From the NCBI GenBank assembly GCA_028697205.1, contig JAQVFO010000002.1:62001-126000 (forward strand): a DNA stretch of 64,000 bases, written 5' to 3'. The notes beneath the pieces were generated by a model that searched no databases, had not been told where the DNA came from, and saw only the letters and a program-made list of their open reading frames with translations. Positions 9,420 through 21,070 of this stretch are shown in pieces. Each line of letters opens with the position of its first letter. The stretch's first letter is position 1. The position numbers and the translations under genes were made by a program. This DNA comes from Candidatus Altimarinota bacterium. Lineage in GTDB: Bacteria; Patescibacteriota; Gracilibacteria; BD1-5; UBA6164.

Positions 9420-11627
9420 TTATTTCACTATTTCCTCCCTTTCTTTCTTTAATTTCTCATAATTATCACTATATTTTTCTCTTGTATCCATATCAAATTT
9501 TTCTCATTTATACCCTATTTCTGCATCACATTTTGGACAATAATCATGTTCTCAACTTACATATCCATGCTTTGGACAAATAGAAAATGTAGGAGTTATA
9601 GTTATATATGGTAGTTGATAATTTGATAAAACAGTTTTTACAAAAGTTTTACATGAATTTGCATCTTGTAACCTCTCTCAAGTATATAAGTGAAGTACAG
9701 TTCATCATGTATACTTACATTGTAAATCATTTTGTTTTTCAAGAGCTTCAAACGGATCATCTGTAAACGAAACAGGAAGTTGAGTAGAATTTGTATAATA
9801 AGGAGCTACTTCAGTTCCAGCTTGAATAATATCTGTTAATTGTTTTTTATCTTCACGAGCAAACCTATATGTTGTTCATTCTGCTGGAGTAGCTTCAAGA
9901 TTATATAAGTTTCAAGTTTCCTCTTGAAAAGCTTTTAATCTTTCTCTCATAAAATCAAGTATTTCCATAGCTAACTCCTCTCATTTTTTTGTTGAAATAT
10001 TTTCTTTTCAATTTGTAAAATTCAATATTGCTTCATTCATTCAGTTTAATCAAATAGTTGAAAAATGATTTCTAAAACTTCTTAGGTATCTATATGTATA
10101 AGGATAAAGTCAATTTTCAAGCCACTTAGTAATTACTTTTCTTTTTAATTCAAGAGAAGTTTTTGATATTTCCATAAGATAATTTACTTGTTTTTTAAAT
10201 CACTCTAAATCTCATTTACAATTATAACCAATACGTGCAAGATTAAGAGTTACAACTCATATACTTCATGTCATTTCAGCTGAACCAAAAAGTCAATTTC
10301 ACCTTTTTTCCAAAAGTCTTAAATCAAGTTGTAGTCTACAACACATACTTCTTACAGCTCATGGTTTATATGCATTTTCATTTACTACTTTTTCAAATGT
10401 TCAATCATCTTTTTTTACTCTTTTAAATTGACTTCATACAAAGTTTTGAAAATATGGTAATCAATATTTTGCAGTCATTTCAAACAAATCATCTACAAGT
10501 GGGTCAGTCCATGGAAAATCTGGAGTTATATTGTATGTTGGAATTGGAAAAGTAAAAACTCTTCAAGAATTATCTCATTTTACATAAACATCTAGTAATG
10601 CTTTATTTATAATTCTCATCTCTTTTTCAAGTTCTCAATATTTCTTTTTATAATAACCAGATTTTATTCCTCCTAAAAATAATGCCTTTTCTTTCAAATC
10701 CTCAGGACAAACAAAATCAAGTGTAATATTTGTAAAAGGAGTTTGTGTTCACCATCTTGATGGAACATTTAATCAAAATATAAAGTTTTGCATTTGTTGA
10801 TATACATATTCATAAGTCCTATCATAAATGTATTTTTCTTTTGCTTCTTTATTCTCAAATTTTGCATTAACTTGCTCTAATTCTTTTTCTAAATGTTCTT
10901 CATATTTATGAACAAATGGAGCAAGGTAAGTATCAAAACTTGAAAATGCTTGTGCTCAAGCCCATTCATTCTGCAAAGTACCAAGAAAATTTATCATTTG
11001 ATTAACTGCTGATTGTAAATTTTTTGCAGGAGCAGAATCAGTTCTTGTTCAAACTCAGTTAAATCATTCTTCAAGTAATTGTCTCAAACTCCATCAAGCA
11101 CAATATCAACAAAACATATCTAAATCATGTATATGAACATCTCAATTTCTATGTGCATTTCATACTTCTGCTGGATAAACATGACTTAACCAATAATTTG
11201 CTGTAACTTTTCATGAAACATTTAAAATTAATCATCATAAACTATATCAAGAATTTGCATTTGCATTCACTCTCCAGTCTGATTTATCTAAATATTCATT
11301 CATTGTATCAACAACCTCAACTACCACATTTCTATCACTTCTATCTTCAGTTCTTTTTTGACGATAAAGAATATATGACTTTGCAACTTTATCATGACCT
11401 GCTTTTATTAATGATTCTTCAACTGCATCTTGTATATCTTCTACTGTTGGTATATTTTTTCATACTTTCTTAGCAGTTAAATTTATTGCATTTTTAGATA
11501 GACTGATAACTTCACTAAAATCGGTTCATCAAACTGACTCAATAGCTTTCTTTATAGCATTTTCAATTTTTGTTACATCAAAAGTAACTATAGATCAATT
11601 CCTTTTTTTAATCTTAAAGATTTGCAT
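9420..11627 (-). CDS. nrdD: Anaerobic (class III) ribonucleoside-triphosphate reductase, body lacking the glycyl-radical tail
   Basis: 735 residues. N-terminal ATP-cone (IKKRNGSIVTFDVTKIENAI), then the NrdD core: HIHDLDMFCGYCAGWS (active-site Cys region), FIFGLNVPSRWG, TPFTNITLDF, GSAEMTGSIGVVTLNLARIGY. Near the end a zinc ribbon is visible: CPKHGYVSGEHDYCPKCDAEIGY. The protein then stops after a charged tail, without the glycyl-radical motif, which follows as a separate ORF. A palindrome and an NrdR-box-like site lie upstream. Start ATG 11627 gives MQIFKIKKRNG. Confidence 0.95.
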
Positions 11628-11703
11628 AATAATATAAAATTAACTAAGTATTTGCATAATAAACAGAAATATACCTATATGGCCATAAATTTATTTCTAT
11701 TTA

Positions 11704-11726
11704 CTATATGTAGTAATAATTATTAC
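11704..11726 (-). promoter_or_regulatory. Putative operator upstream of nrdD
   Basis: A perfect 14-bp palindrome GTAATAATTATTAC (11713-11726) abuts CTATATGTAG (11704-11713), which matches the core of the NrdR box consensus (CwATATaTwG) at nine of ten positions. It lies about 80 bases upstream of nrdD; nrdR itself is the next gene. Only one convincing box is seen, whereas NrdR usually uses two. Confidence 0.45.
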
Positions 11727-11763
11727 ATATATATACTATCCCTAGTTAATAAAAAATGCAAAA

Positions 11764-11798
11764 TAAAATACTAAAATCACCTTGACTTTAGTATTTTA
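11764..11798 (-). terminator. Terminator after nrdR
   Basis: Stem TAAAATACTAAA / TTTAGTATTTTA with a 10-base loop, followed on the minus strand by a U-rich run. It would end nrdR transcription before the nrdD promoter region. Confidence 0.75.
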
Positions 11799-11876
11799 AT
11801 AATTATTGCATTAATCTAATTCTGCTCATCATCAATCAAATCAACCTCATGACCATAATAATCTATCATTATCAGT

Positions 11877-12317
11877 TTAATTTCCTTTAATAAATTCTAT
11901 AAAATCATCTTTGTTTGAGAAATTATGATAAACTGAAGCATATCTAATATATGCAACTTCATCAAGTCTTTTAAGAGCCTCTAATATGTCTTTTCATATT
12001 CTTTTGCTTGATATTGCATTTTTATTTGATGCCCATGAACTTTCAAGATCAAGAATTATTTGTTCAACTTTATCTATATCTATTTCTCTTTTATTACACG
12101 CTTTTAAAATAGAATTTTCAAGTTTATCTCTATTATATAATTCTTTTTTTCATCAAGATTTAAGAACAAAGAATCTAGGAAATTCTATTCTTTCAAAAGT
12201 TGTAAACTTATGAAAACAATTTTCACATTCTCTTTTTCTTTTTACTAACTTTCAATTTTCTACGACTCTTGTATCAAGTACTCTAGTACTTTCGTTTTTA
12301 CATTTTGGACAATACAT
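11877..12317 (-). CDS. nrdR: Transcriptional repressor NrdR
   Basis: 146 residues. N-terminal zinc ribbon MYCPKCKNESTRVLDTRVVE with the second CxxC pair in RKRECENCFHKFTTFER, then an ATP-cone (FFVLKSGGKKELYNRDKLENSI). It represses ribonucleotide reductase genes in response to (d)ATP and sits amid its likely targets nrdA, nrdD and nrdB. After the TAA an in-frame, Gly-rich stretch of about 20 codons (to TAA near 11810) continues without further stops; it is noted as a finding. Confidence 0.95.
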
Positions 12318-12412
12318 AAAAAACCAAATTATAAATATATATTACAAATTAAATTGTAATACTATGAAATTTTATTGCAAATATATTTTTAAAATGATAT
12401 TTCTGCTTGATA

Positions 12413-12544
12413 TTAATGATGTAATATGTAATTTAATTTATTTAAATATTTCTCTCTTATTTCTCCCACTTCCTTATCAGTTTTTCATCTTATAGCTTCC
12501 TCATATTGCAAATGCAATTCATAACAATCACTTAACAGGTTCAT
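12413..12544 (-). CDS. Possible small protein of 43 residues
   Basis: ORF starting MNLLSDCYELHLQYEEAIRGK and ending KLNYILHH with one internal UGA. It is charged, probably helical, with no membrane segment or recognised motif. It lies between nrdR and a divergent small membrane ORF. G/C content is slightly higher than the surrounding intergenic sequence, which supports coding, but homology cannot be judged here. Confidence 0.45.
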
Positions 12545-12720
12545 ATTATTAAAAAAATTAAGAACTTTCTTAATATAAATAAAAATCTTTACTTGATTTA
12601 CTTAAATTTAATAATATTTTTTTAGTAAGAAATAAAGTATTTTTTATATTAAAATATAGTTAAAAATACTAACTATACTTATATTATCTATAAATTTTAA
12701 AATTTTGCAAAAATTTGCAC

Positions 12721-12750
12721 TTGACAAATTATAGTAAAATTATTTGTAAT
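12721..12750 (+). promoter_or_regulatory. Possible promoter of the small membrane ORF
   Basis: TTGACA, an 18-base spacer and TGTAAT, about 50 bases before the ATG at 12803. An alternative -10 (TATAAT at 12766-12771) lies nearer to the gene. Confidence 0.4.
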
Positions 12751-12802
12751 AATTCACATTTATATTATAATCCAAAATAATATAAAATAATAAATAAAAA
12801 TA

Positions 12803-12937
12803 ATGAAAACAATAGTATTAAAAATTACACTACTAATTATTTTTATAATTATAGGAATATTTCTTGTAATATTTAATAATGATTTAAAAAATGAGGTACA
12901 TGCTTTTTTAAGAAATATCACTCATTACATTTTCTAA
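12803..12937 (+). CDS. Small single-helix membrane protein
   Basis: 44 residues. A strongly hydrophobic segment (about residues 4-27, rich in I, L and F) is followed by a short polar tail NNDLKNEVHAFLRNITHYIF. It has a plausible promoter and ends 7 bases from the convergent radical SAM gene. No family recognised; small size keeps confidence moderate. Confidence 0.5.
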   Translation: MKTIVLKITLLIIFIIIGIFLVIFNNDLKNEVHAFLRNITHYIF

Positions 12938-12944
12938 AATATTT

Positions 12945-13838
12945 TTATTTTATTGGGACAAATTCATCCCACCCATAAATTAATGGATATTCCTTCCATG
13001 GTCATTCACAAACTTTGTATTTGCTACAAGTTTTACATTCATCTCTTTTTGCCTTTCATTCATTCCATCTATAATCTGTATAACTATCAGTTCTAAATTC
13101 AGCATCAACTATTGATGTTTCAGGCATTATATTTTCAGAAATAGCCCATTCATATCATTGCATTAAACAATAAGGAATAGCTTCTGTAAAAACTGGAACT
13201 CAAGATTTTTTTGCTATGTCTAATGCTTTATGTATGTAAGGCATACAATCAGATTTCTTTGGTACTACATAATCTTTATTTTTATCTGCACTTCATAATA
13301 TATGAACAAAAGCAAATTGAAATTGGTCTATTCATAATTTTACAAGTAACTCTGCCAGTTGTGGAATTTCTTTGTAATTTGATTTTGTAACAACAGAATT
13401 TATTACAACTAGTTGTCACAATTTTTTCAAATTTATAAGTCCCCTTACAACCTCATCCCATGCTCACTTAGATCATACTTGATTATCATGAGTATCTCTA
13501 TAAAATCAATGTATAGAAGGACTAAATTCAGTAACTCAAGCATCAATTAAAGATTTCAAATAATCTAACTTAGAAAAATTCCTACCATTTGATTGTATCT
13601 GAATTTGTTTAAATCATAAATTCTTTGCAAATTTTACTGCTTCTATTAGGTTTGGATGAAGTGTTGGTTCTCATCATGTAAAAACAACTGATTCAGCTCA
13701 TTTCTCAAATTCAGTTTTAAGTATGTCTTTTATTTCATCAATTGTACGAGATTTATACTTAAATCTTTTATCTCATTGAACACAAAAAGTACACATATTA
13801 TTACAAGCAAATCATACCTTTATATCAGTCCTTTTCAT
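12945..13838 (-). CDS. Radical SAM protein, HxsC-like
   Basis: 297 residues. Radical SAM motif CNNMCTFC at the N-terminus, then VVFTGGEPTLHPNL (SAM-binding GGEP) and SPSIHG. The C-terminus has a second Cys set, CKTCKYKVCEGPGKEYPLIYG, closely like that of the short radical SAM proteins of the 33-47-kb cluster. It follows nrdA by 27 bases and may be co-transcribed with it, but the Cys pattern ties it to the peptide-modification paralogues rather than to NrdG. Substrate unknown. Confidence 0.85.
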
Positions 13839-13865
13839 AAAAATCAATTAAAAAATTACATTTTT

Positions 13866-16478
13866 CTATCCACTACAACTTACACATTCTTTTACATCTA
13901 AACTCATACTTCTTACATAATATACTGTTTTAATTCATTGATTCCATGCTTTTATGTAATAACTATAAAGTTCTGATGGAGTTACTTTTTCTGGATTAAT
14001 TATCCATTCAAAAGATGCTGATTGATCTATCCATTTATAAATTACACTCATCATATCAATTACATCATTCATATTCATATTTATATATTCTTTATAGAAC
14101 CAGAAGTTATCTTCATTTAAATTTGGAGCTACTATAACTGATGGAGCTACTGAATTTGTTTCTATAAAGTATTTTTTATATATTGGTAATAAAGCTGCTG
14201 TAGTTCAAACTACAGATGCTGTTGAAGTATTTGGTGCTGGAGCTATATGATAAGCAAATCTTACTCAATTTTTCTCAATATCTTCAATTAATTTTAGCCA
14301 TTCAGAAGACATTTTTGAATTATCTTTGAACCATTTTTTATCTTTTCACATTATAATTCATTTTGACCAATCACTTCAAACAAATAATTCATAAGCTCAT
14401 CTCTCTTTTGATAAATCATTTGAGGCTTTCATAGTTTCATATGCAAATAATTCCATAATTCTATCTACTTCATCTCTAGCTTCTTTACTATCATAAGCTA
14501 ATTTATTTACAGCTAAATATTCTGCAAGTCACAAAAATCAAAGTCATACAGATCTATATTTTTTTGCAGTTAACTCAGCTTCTTTTATAGGATAATAATT
14601 CAAAGAAATTACATTATCAAGAATTCTCATAACTACCTCTGTAACATTTTTTATATTTTCTGGAGTATTTACTTTTGCAATATTAATAGAAGCTAAATTA
14701 CAAACAACTGTATCTCATGGAGTATATTTTATTGCTATTGAGCCATCTTCATATGTTTCTTCAACAAATTTTGATGAAGATGTATTTTGACAAATCTCAG
14801 TACAAAGTTGTGTACTATATATCATTCAAGCATGTTTATTTGGATTTAAATTGTTTACTGTATCACGGAAAAATACATAAGGCATTCATGTTTCTACTGT
14901 AGATTTTAGAAATTTTTTAAATATCTCTTTTGCACTTATTTTCTCTTTTAATTCTAATTTTGGATTATTTTCACATTCTATATAAAATTTTTCAAATTCA
15001 TCTCAGTAAAGATCTTGCATTGATTTTCAAGTTATATCTTTAACTTCTTTTGGATCAAAAAGTGTCCATTCTCTATTTTCTTGAACTCTTTTCATAAACA
15101 AATCTGGCACTGAAATTGCAGGAAATACATCAAAAGATTTTCTTCTAATATCACCAGTTTCAGTTTGCATATCTAAAAAGTCATATATATCTCTATGCCA
15201 CATATCAATTGTAACACTTATAGCTCAAGCTCTTGCTCATAATTGATTAACAGCTACAGCAGTATCATTTATTACTTTTATCCATGGCATAACTCAAGCT
15301 GAAGTTCATTTAACTCATCTTATAGATCATCCTTTACTTCTTATATTTCACATATAAACTCAAATTCATCCTCAAAATTTTGAGATTTGAGCCATATTTT
15401 CAACATTATGATATATAGATCTTAAATCATCATCAACATTTAACTTAAAACAACTTGATAATTGATGATAATTTGTTCTCGCATTTAACAATGTAGGTGT
15501 TGGTAATGATATCATTGCTTTAGAACAATATTCATAAATTTTTAATGCTGTTTTTAATCTTGTTTCCTTAGATTCAGGAATTGCCAAAAACAACGCAGCA
15601 GCCATATACATTTCTTGTGGAAGCTCTTTTATTATCTTATTTGGATTCAAAAGATATCTCTTCTTATACATCAAAACAGTTGTATAATTATATGTAAAAT
15701 CTGTATCCTTTTCTAAATATTTTCACACTTTTAAAATATCATCTTTACTATAATATTTATAAAAATCTTTATAATAAAGTCATTTTTCTATATATTCATC
15801 AAATAAATCTTTAAAAGCCTTTGAAGAATAAATATCTTTTATTTTAATTCCTCTATTATTTGAAGCTTTTTTATATAAATCAATCATAGCTAGTCTTCAA
15901 GCTATAAATTGCCAAGAAGTATTTTCAACAGTTATCAAATCTATACTTGCTTTTATCATCATATTTAATACATCACTTGTTTTCATTCAATCTACAATAT
16001 ATTTTTTTAGAGAATTTTCTAACTCTTCAAATTTACAAATACGAGCTAAACCATAAGATACTTTTTTATATGTTTCTTTTATTTTTTCTCTATCAAATAC
16101 TTGCTTACTTCAATTTGATTTAATTATTTTTAAAGTTTTATTTTCTAGTTTCTTTTCAACTTGTTCTTTTGCTTTCTCTCTTAACTTAGCTCTTTCACTT
16201 CTATAGATAATATATGCTTTAGCAATATCAAAGTATCATTTTTCCATTAATTTTTTTTCAACAGCATCTTGTATAGCTTCTATATAAACAAAACAATCTC
16301 AATCTATGTCAGATATTTTATCATTTAAGTCTTCTAAAACTTCTAATGCAATAGAATCTACAAAAGAAATATCATAATAATTTGTTGCTTCAGCTGCTTT
16401 TTCTATAGCTCTTTCTATTCTAGTTATATCAAAAGGAAACATATCTCAGTCTCTATTTTTTACATATTTTATTCACAT
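13866..16478 (-). CDS. nrdA: Class Ia ribonucleotide reductase, alpha subunit
   Basis: 870 residues. It reduces ribonucleotides with the radical from NrdB. N-terminal ATP-cone (residues about 5-95), then LPTPTLLNARTNYHQLSSCF (first redox Cys), SKGGSIRGVKGTSAGVMPG, QLCTEICQNTS (active-site Cys and Glu), PWDTVVCNLASIN (second redox Cys region), and a C-terminal radical-transfer/redox tail YYVRSMSLDV followed by CVSC. It stops at TAG. Gly codons in RNR loops are mostly UGA. Start ATG 16478 gives MGIKYVKNRDGD; the next ATG, 13 codons in, is less likely. Confidence 0.95.
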
Positions 16479-16680
16479 TTTCAAGAATCTTAGAAAGTAA
16501 AACAATCAAGAAATAAAAAACTAAAAAATACTTTTTGTCCAGTTTTTAACAAACTATAATAAAAAATATCGTTTTTTTATATTTCTAATTATCTTTAATT
16601 TATAACAAAAAAATCAATTAATGCTAACAAAATTTATACAAAGATGTTAAAAAAAAACCTTCAATTGTTAAAAACTAAAA

Positions 16681-16708
16681 AGTCTACTAGTATTTTACCT
16701 AGTAGACT
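16681..16708 (-). terminator. Terminator after the small membrane gene
   Basis: Perfect 10-bp stem AGTCTACTAG / CTAGTAGACT with an 8-base loop, followed on the minus strand by a U-rich run. It isolates nrdA (start 16478) from the upstream genes. The rest of the 16479-16774 gap is A/T-rich with nothing further seen. Confidence 0.8.
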
Positions 16709-16774
16709 AAAAATCAAGTATTTTTTTAAGTTTTTTTTACATTAAAAATGTATACAATTTTCATAATCACATTA

Positions 16775-16990
16775 TTATTTTTTTTCTTTCATTTCTCAAC
16801 TTTTCTTCATACAAATAGGTAAATTCCAAAGATAACATAAAGGACAATTCCCAATTAATCAAGTTATAAGTGGGATCAAACCTATATATCCCCAATTTGA
16901 TTGATAAAAGTATCCTAAAGCAAGTATCAATACTCAAACAATAATTCTAACAATTCTTTGAGTATTATCTATGTTTTGCATTTTGCACAT
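16775..16990 (-). CDS. DUF2892-type (YgaP-like) small membrane protein
   Basis: 71 residues. NTQRIVRIIVGVLILALGY followed by LIPLITGLIGNCPLCYLWNL fits the two-helix DUF2892 family (R-x-x-R at the first helix, G-x-C-P-x-Y at the second). The cytoplasmic tail is basic. ATG 16990 is followed by a second ATG three codons later that could be the true start. Function unknown. Confidence 0.75.
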
Positions 16991-17084
16991 ATTAAAATAG
17001 TTAAGAAATAAATTTCTTAACTATTTTACATAAATTTTATGAAAGTAAAAACAAATTGTAATTTAAAATCTTAATTTTTATTTT

Positions 17085-18350
17085 TTATACTTCTCATCTA
17101 TCCTTCATAGCATCAAATACCCTTTTCATTGCAATGATATAAGCTCATGCTCTCAAAAAAGTTTCATGATTTTTTGAAGCTCAGTAAACATCTAAAGTAG
17201 CTTTTGTAATCTTATCATAAAGTTTTGCATTAACTTCTGCTTCACTCCAATAATAATTCATATTATTTTGAACCATCTCAAAGTAACTAACAGTAACTCA
17301 TCAACTATTTGCAAGTATATCAGGAATAACAATTACTCCTTTCTCAAAAAGTATATGATCTGCTTCAGTTGTAATAGGTCAATTCGCAAGTTCAAGAATA
17401 TATTTTGCTTTTATATCTCTTGCATTATCTTTTGTTATTTGATTTTCAAGGGCTGCAGGAATAAGTATATCACACTCTTGTTCTAAAAGTGCTTTATCAG
17501 CTAATTGTTCAGCTCATTCATAATAAACAACAGATAACTTATCCTTTTTAAGTTTCTCTATTTCTTTTACATCTAATCAATCTTTGTTGTAAATTGCTCA
17601 TTTAGAATCAGCAATTCATATAATTAAAGATCATTCTTTTACAAGTAACCTTGCCATTATTAATCAAGCATTTCAAGCTCATTGTATGATAATTTTTTTT
17701 CATTTCAAAGTATCTCATTCAACTTTTAATATTTCTTGTAATACATAAAGTCCTCATTGAGCAGTAGCATTTCATCTTCATAAAGATCAACCTGCAGTTA
17801 CTGGTTTTCAAGTAAAACTTCAAGGACTATATTTTCAAACAAGATAAGAATATTCATCCATCATCCAAGCCATTATCTTTGGATTTGTATTTACATCTGG
17901 AGCAGGAACGTCTTGTTCTGGTCATATATATTTATAAAGTTCTCTTACATATCATCTACTAAGTCTTTCTAATTCTCACTCTGACAATTCTTTTGGATCT
18001 ACTATAATTCCACCTTTTCATCATCATAGTGGTAAATCAGCAACAGCACATTTAAACGTCATCCATAAAGAAAGAGCTTTAACTTCTTCTTTTGTTACAT
18101 CTTGATGAAATCTAATTCATCATTTAAAAGGTCATCTTGCATCATTATGTTGTGCTCTATATCCTACAAAAGTTCTTATAAGTCAATTATCCATTCTTAC
18201 TGGAATATTTACTTCTATAATTCTTCTAGGGTGACTAACTAACTCAAATTTATTTACATCAATTCTACATTCATCATATAAATTACACGCATGTCTGATT
18301 TGATTTTGCGCATTTTCAAAAGCATCTTGTATATTTTTTTCGTGCAACAT
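17085..18350 (-). CDS. gdhA: Glutamate dehydrogenase
   Basis: 421 residues, hexameric GDH type. It interconverts glutamate with 2-oxoglutarate and ammonia. Visible: [34 protein letters not shown] (substrate-binding Lys residues), [15 protein letters not shown], a Rossmann GAGNAG motif and a C-terminal PDILANSGGVTVSYFEW-like segment (here FEMVQN). Nearly all loop Gly are UGA. It is one of the few evident amino-acid catabolic enzymes in the window and stands alone between two terminators. Confidence 0.96.
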
Positions 18351-18442
18351 AATTTTTGGTTAAGAAATATTATTTGTTTTATAAGTTTATTATATTCTCT
18401 TTAAATCAACTTAAAAATTATATTATTGATTTTTAAAAAATC

Positions 18443-18475
18443 AAATTATTATGAGAATTATTCTCATAATAATTT
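18443..18475 (-). terminator. Palindromic terminator after yraN
   Basis: A near-perfect 33-base palindrome (AAATTATTATGAGAA and its complement) overlapping the yraN stop codon and followed by a second A/T hairpin with a U-run on the minus strand. Confidence 0.65.
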
Positions 18476-18812
18476 ATATTTCAACATTTTCATAATGATT
18501 TATTTCATTTCAAAGGATAGTTATGACATCAAACCTTGCTTGTTCTAAATCTATTCTTTTAGTTAAACAATAATAATTTATAGTCTTTTTTAGTTTTTGT
18601 TTTTTGTAATAATTTATACTTTCTTCTCAAGTTCAATATCTATCATTTTTACGGTATTTTACTTCTACAAATATATATAAATTTCATAATTTCGCAATTA
18701 TATCAAGCTCTCCTATTATCCCAAATTTAAAATTTGTTTCCAAAACTTGATATCATTTATTTTTAAGATAATTCATTGCCATAATCTCCCCTAAATCTCA
18801 TGATTTTTTCAT
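18474..18812 (-). CDS. yraN: YraN/UPF0102 endonuclease-fold protein
   Basis: 112 residues. MKKSGDLGEIMAMNYLKNKGY, then GELDIIAKLGNLYIFVEVKYR gives the PD-(D/E)XK-type core (E-D-E-V-K) of UPF0102 proteins. Typical length. Cellular role of the family is not firmly known. It starts 3 bases after the stop of the deoxyribosyltransferase-like gene, in one operon with tmk. Confidence 0.9.
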
Positions 18813-18814
18813 AA

Positions 18815-19393
18815 TTATAATAATTTTAAGACCTGTAAGCAAGTATCAGTAAGAGTATTTTGTACTTCTAAATTTGGAGCATCCATTTTTATATCTATTT
18901 CTATCGTCCTAAATTCAGGAAAATTTCAATCTGTTCAAATTGCTAATCTTCAATTATATTTTGATAATTCTTGTCATAGTTCTATTCTAGTCATAGCTCA
19001 ATACGTTTTTCATTCAACGTAATTTCAAGTTCTTGATTTATCTTCTCATGGCAACCAAAATAAAATTCATCATACCTTTCTAGCAATATCTAAATAATAT
19101 CTTTCCCATGCTCTTTGCCTTTTTTCATCAATATATTTATTTAAAAAATCAGGATTGTTTTCTAAAAATTCACCTATATTTTCTCATTCTATTCATAATC
19201 ATTTAAATTCTTCTTCTAATCAATACCATGCAGATGGATCAACAATAATTAAATCAGATTTCTTTGAAAATAATAATTTAATTGCTTCAGGATGCCATTT
19301 TGGGGCATTACCAATTGGTCAACCCAAAAAGATAACAGGATTGTCAATTCTTTCATATGTAATATAATTTTTTGGGGTAATGATTCATCTCAT
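18815..19393 (-). CDS. Nucleoside 2-deoxyribosyltransferase-like protein
   Basis: 192 residues. VIFLGGPIGNAPKWHPEAI near the N-terminus matches the nucleotide-binding start of deoxyribosyltransferase-like proteins (F-L-x-G-P/S-x), followed by DLIIVDPSAW and, further on, GGILFWLPGEDKSRTGNYVEGKTYGAMTRIELG, a fused version of the family pattern in which E-L-G lies near the catalytic Glu. It sits between tmk and yraN with near-zero spacing, which fits a nucleotide-salvage or nucleotide-modifying role. Exact substrate unknown. Confidence 0.75.
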
Positions 19394-19403
19394 AAAAATT
19401 TAA

Positions 19404-20057
19404 TTATTTTATAATTTTTTCTAAAATCATTTTTGTTATTTCTTCTTTTGGTAAAATATCATCATTTTTTACACAATTTATTATTTCCCAGTTATAGTCA
19501 TGTGCTACTTTCAGTGCTGCATTATAAGCATTTTGTAAATGATTTTCATCTTTTTCGTGAATATCTTTATTTTCTCCTCATTTTATATAATCTCTTTTTT
19601 CTTTTTTTTCTATTAGTTTTTGTGATACTTGAGGATTTACATCTAGAAAAATAACTTTATCTGGTTTAGGAATAGCTAATATTTCAAACTCTAATTCCAA
19701 AAGCCAATCTAAAAATCATTTTACTTTTTCATAATCTTTAATTTTTCATGATTGATGAACCATATTTGATGATACATATCTATTTGCAACTATGTAATCA
19801 TAATTTTTTAAATCTTCTACTAATTCAAAACTTGAATCATATCTATCAAGAGCATAAAAAAGTGATGCAGTTTTTGCTGAAACATTTGTTCAATAATCTC
19901 AATTTAAGTATTTTTCTACAAAAAATGCTCATGGATTTCAGTATCTAGGATAATCAACTATTTTTACTTTTTTTCATAGTTTTTCAAGTGATTCTTTTAC
20001 CAAAACAACTTGAGTTCATTTTCCACTTCAATCTATTCATTCTAAAACTATAAACAT
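19404..20057 (-). CDS. tmk: Thymidylate kinase
   Basis: 217 residues. It phosphorylates dTMP to dTDP. P-loop MFIVLEGIDGSGKGTQ with three UGA-coded Gly, DYPRYGNPGAFFVEKYL, the DRY motif (ALDRYDSS), ANRYVSSNMVHQ and a LID region KLIEKKEKRDYIKGG are seen. It is first of a three-gene unit tmk, deoxyribosyltransferase-like, yraN. Confidence 0.95.
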
Positions 20058-20125
20058 AGAAAATTTCAAATTAAGAATTACAAATTATAATTTATTGTAT
20101 AAGTATTTTTGAAAAAAGCCAATTT

Positions 20126-20154
20126 TTGCATAGGAGAAAAATTTATGGTAAAAT
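20126..20154 (+). promoter_or_regulatory. Promoter of the gene at 20196
   Basis: TTGCAT, a 17-base spacer and TAAAAT, identical in boxes and spacing to the site at 3500, ending 41 bases before the start codon. Confidence 0.6.
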
Positions 20155-20195
20155 AAAGATAGTACAAATATAAAATTATTATTTTAAAAATAAAT

Positions 20196-20996
20196 ATGGC
20201 TTGAAGGAATCCAACAGAAGTTTATGATTTTGATAAACAACTAATTAATGAACAAAGAAAAATAGAAATAGTAAATAAATTTTGAAAACTAATTAATGAT
20301 TTTTTAAAATCTACAAATTATAAAACTGAAGAATGAAAATTATATAAAGAATGAATTCTATGAGAAGCAAAAGAGTTAAAAGATGAAGATAGAGTTTTAC
20401 TAAAAGAATATTTAAAAGAAGAAATGGAAAAATCAACTTGAGATGATAAAATGCAATTATTAGAGTTATGGGCTTGAGTATCAAATATATGAACAAATTA
20501 TGAAAATATACCTTTACAAACTATAAATTGACCTCAAATAATAAGAGAAAGTAGAGAATACCCTGAAACAATAAAAATAGATTTTTTTTCTAATCCTATT
20601 CCGAATAGAACATATACAAATAAACAAGAAAAATTAATTGATTATGAAAATCACTGAATCTCATTTTATTTTCATGATACAAAATGGAGTTCTGAAAGAT
20701 TTGATGTATTATCAAAAGTTGAAATTGAAAGATGAAACAATTTTAATTGATTAATAAATAATTGAGAGAGTAAAAAATTATTTTTATACTTTTGAAGAAA
20801 TATTGAAGAAGTTGAATTATCATACAATAATTGAATATTAAACATAGTATGAGATAATTGGGAATGAAATAGTATAATAAATTTAAGAAACATTAGAAGA
20901 TGAAATACTTTAGTTAAAATATCAACTTGAGAATGAGCAAATAGAAAATGAGATTGATTTAGAGTTGTTTTAAATTTCAAATTATCTTGAATATAA
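20196..20996 (+). CDS. Protein of unknown function, 266 residues
   Basis: Starts MAGRNPTEVYDFDKQLINEQ. The first half is charged and helical (many E and K); the second half (from about 140) looks beta-rich with WSSERFDVLSKVEIERGNNF and repeated G-N/R-N turns. No signal peptide or membrane helix. It has its own promoter and is followed by a terminator hairpin before dnaG. No family recognised. Confidence 0.75.
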
Positions 20997-21027
20997 TTCC
21001 ATCTTTACAAATCACAAACTTTCCATA

Positions 21028-21058
21028 AAATAAATTCAGAATTTGAATTTATTTTTTT
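21028..21058 (+). terminator. Terminator before dnaG
   Basis: Stem AAATAAATTC / GAATTTATTT with a 7-base loop and a T-run, lying 13 bases before the TTG start proposed for dnaG, so it ends the upstream gene or attenuates dnaG. Confidence 0.65.
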
Positions 21059-21070
21059 ATTTTTCAAAAC

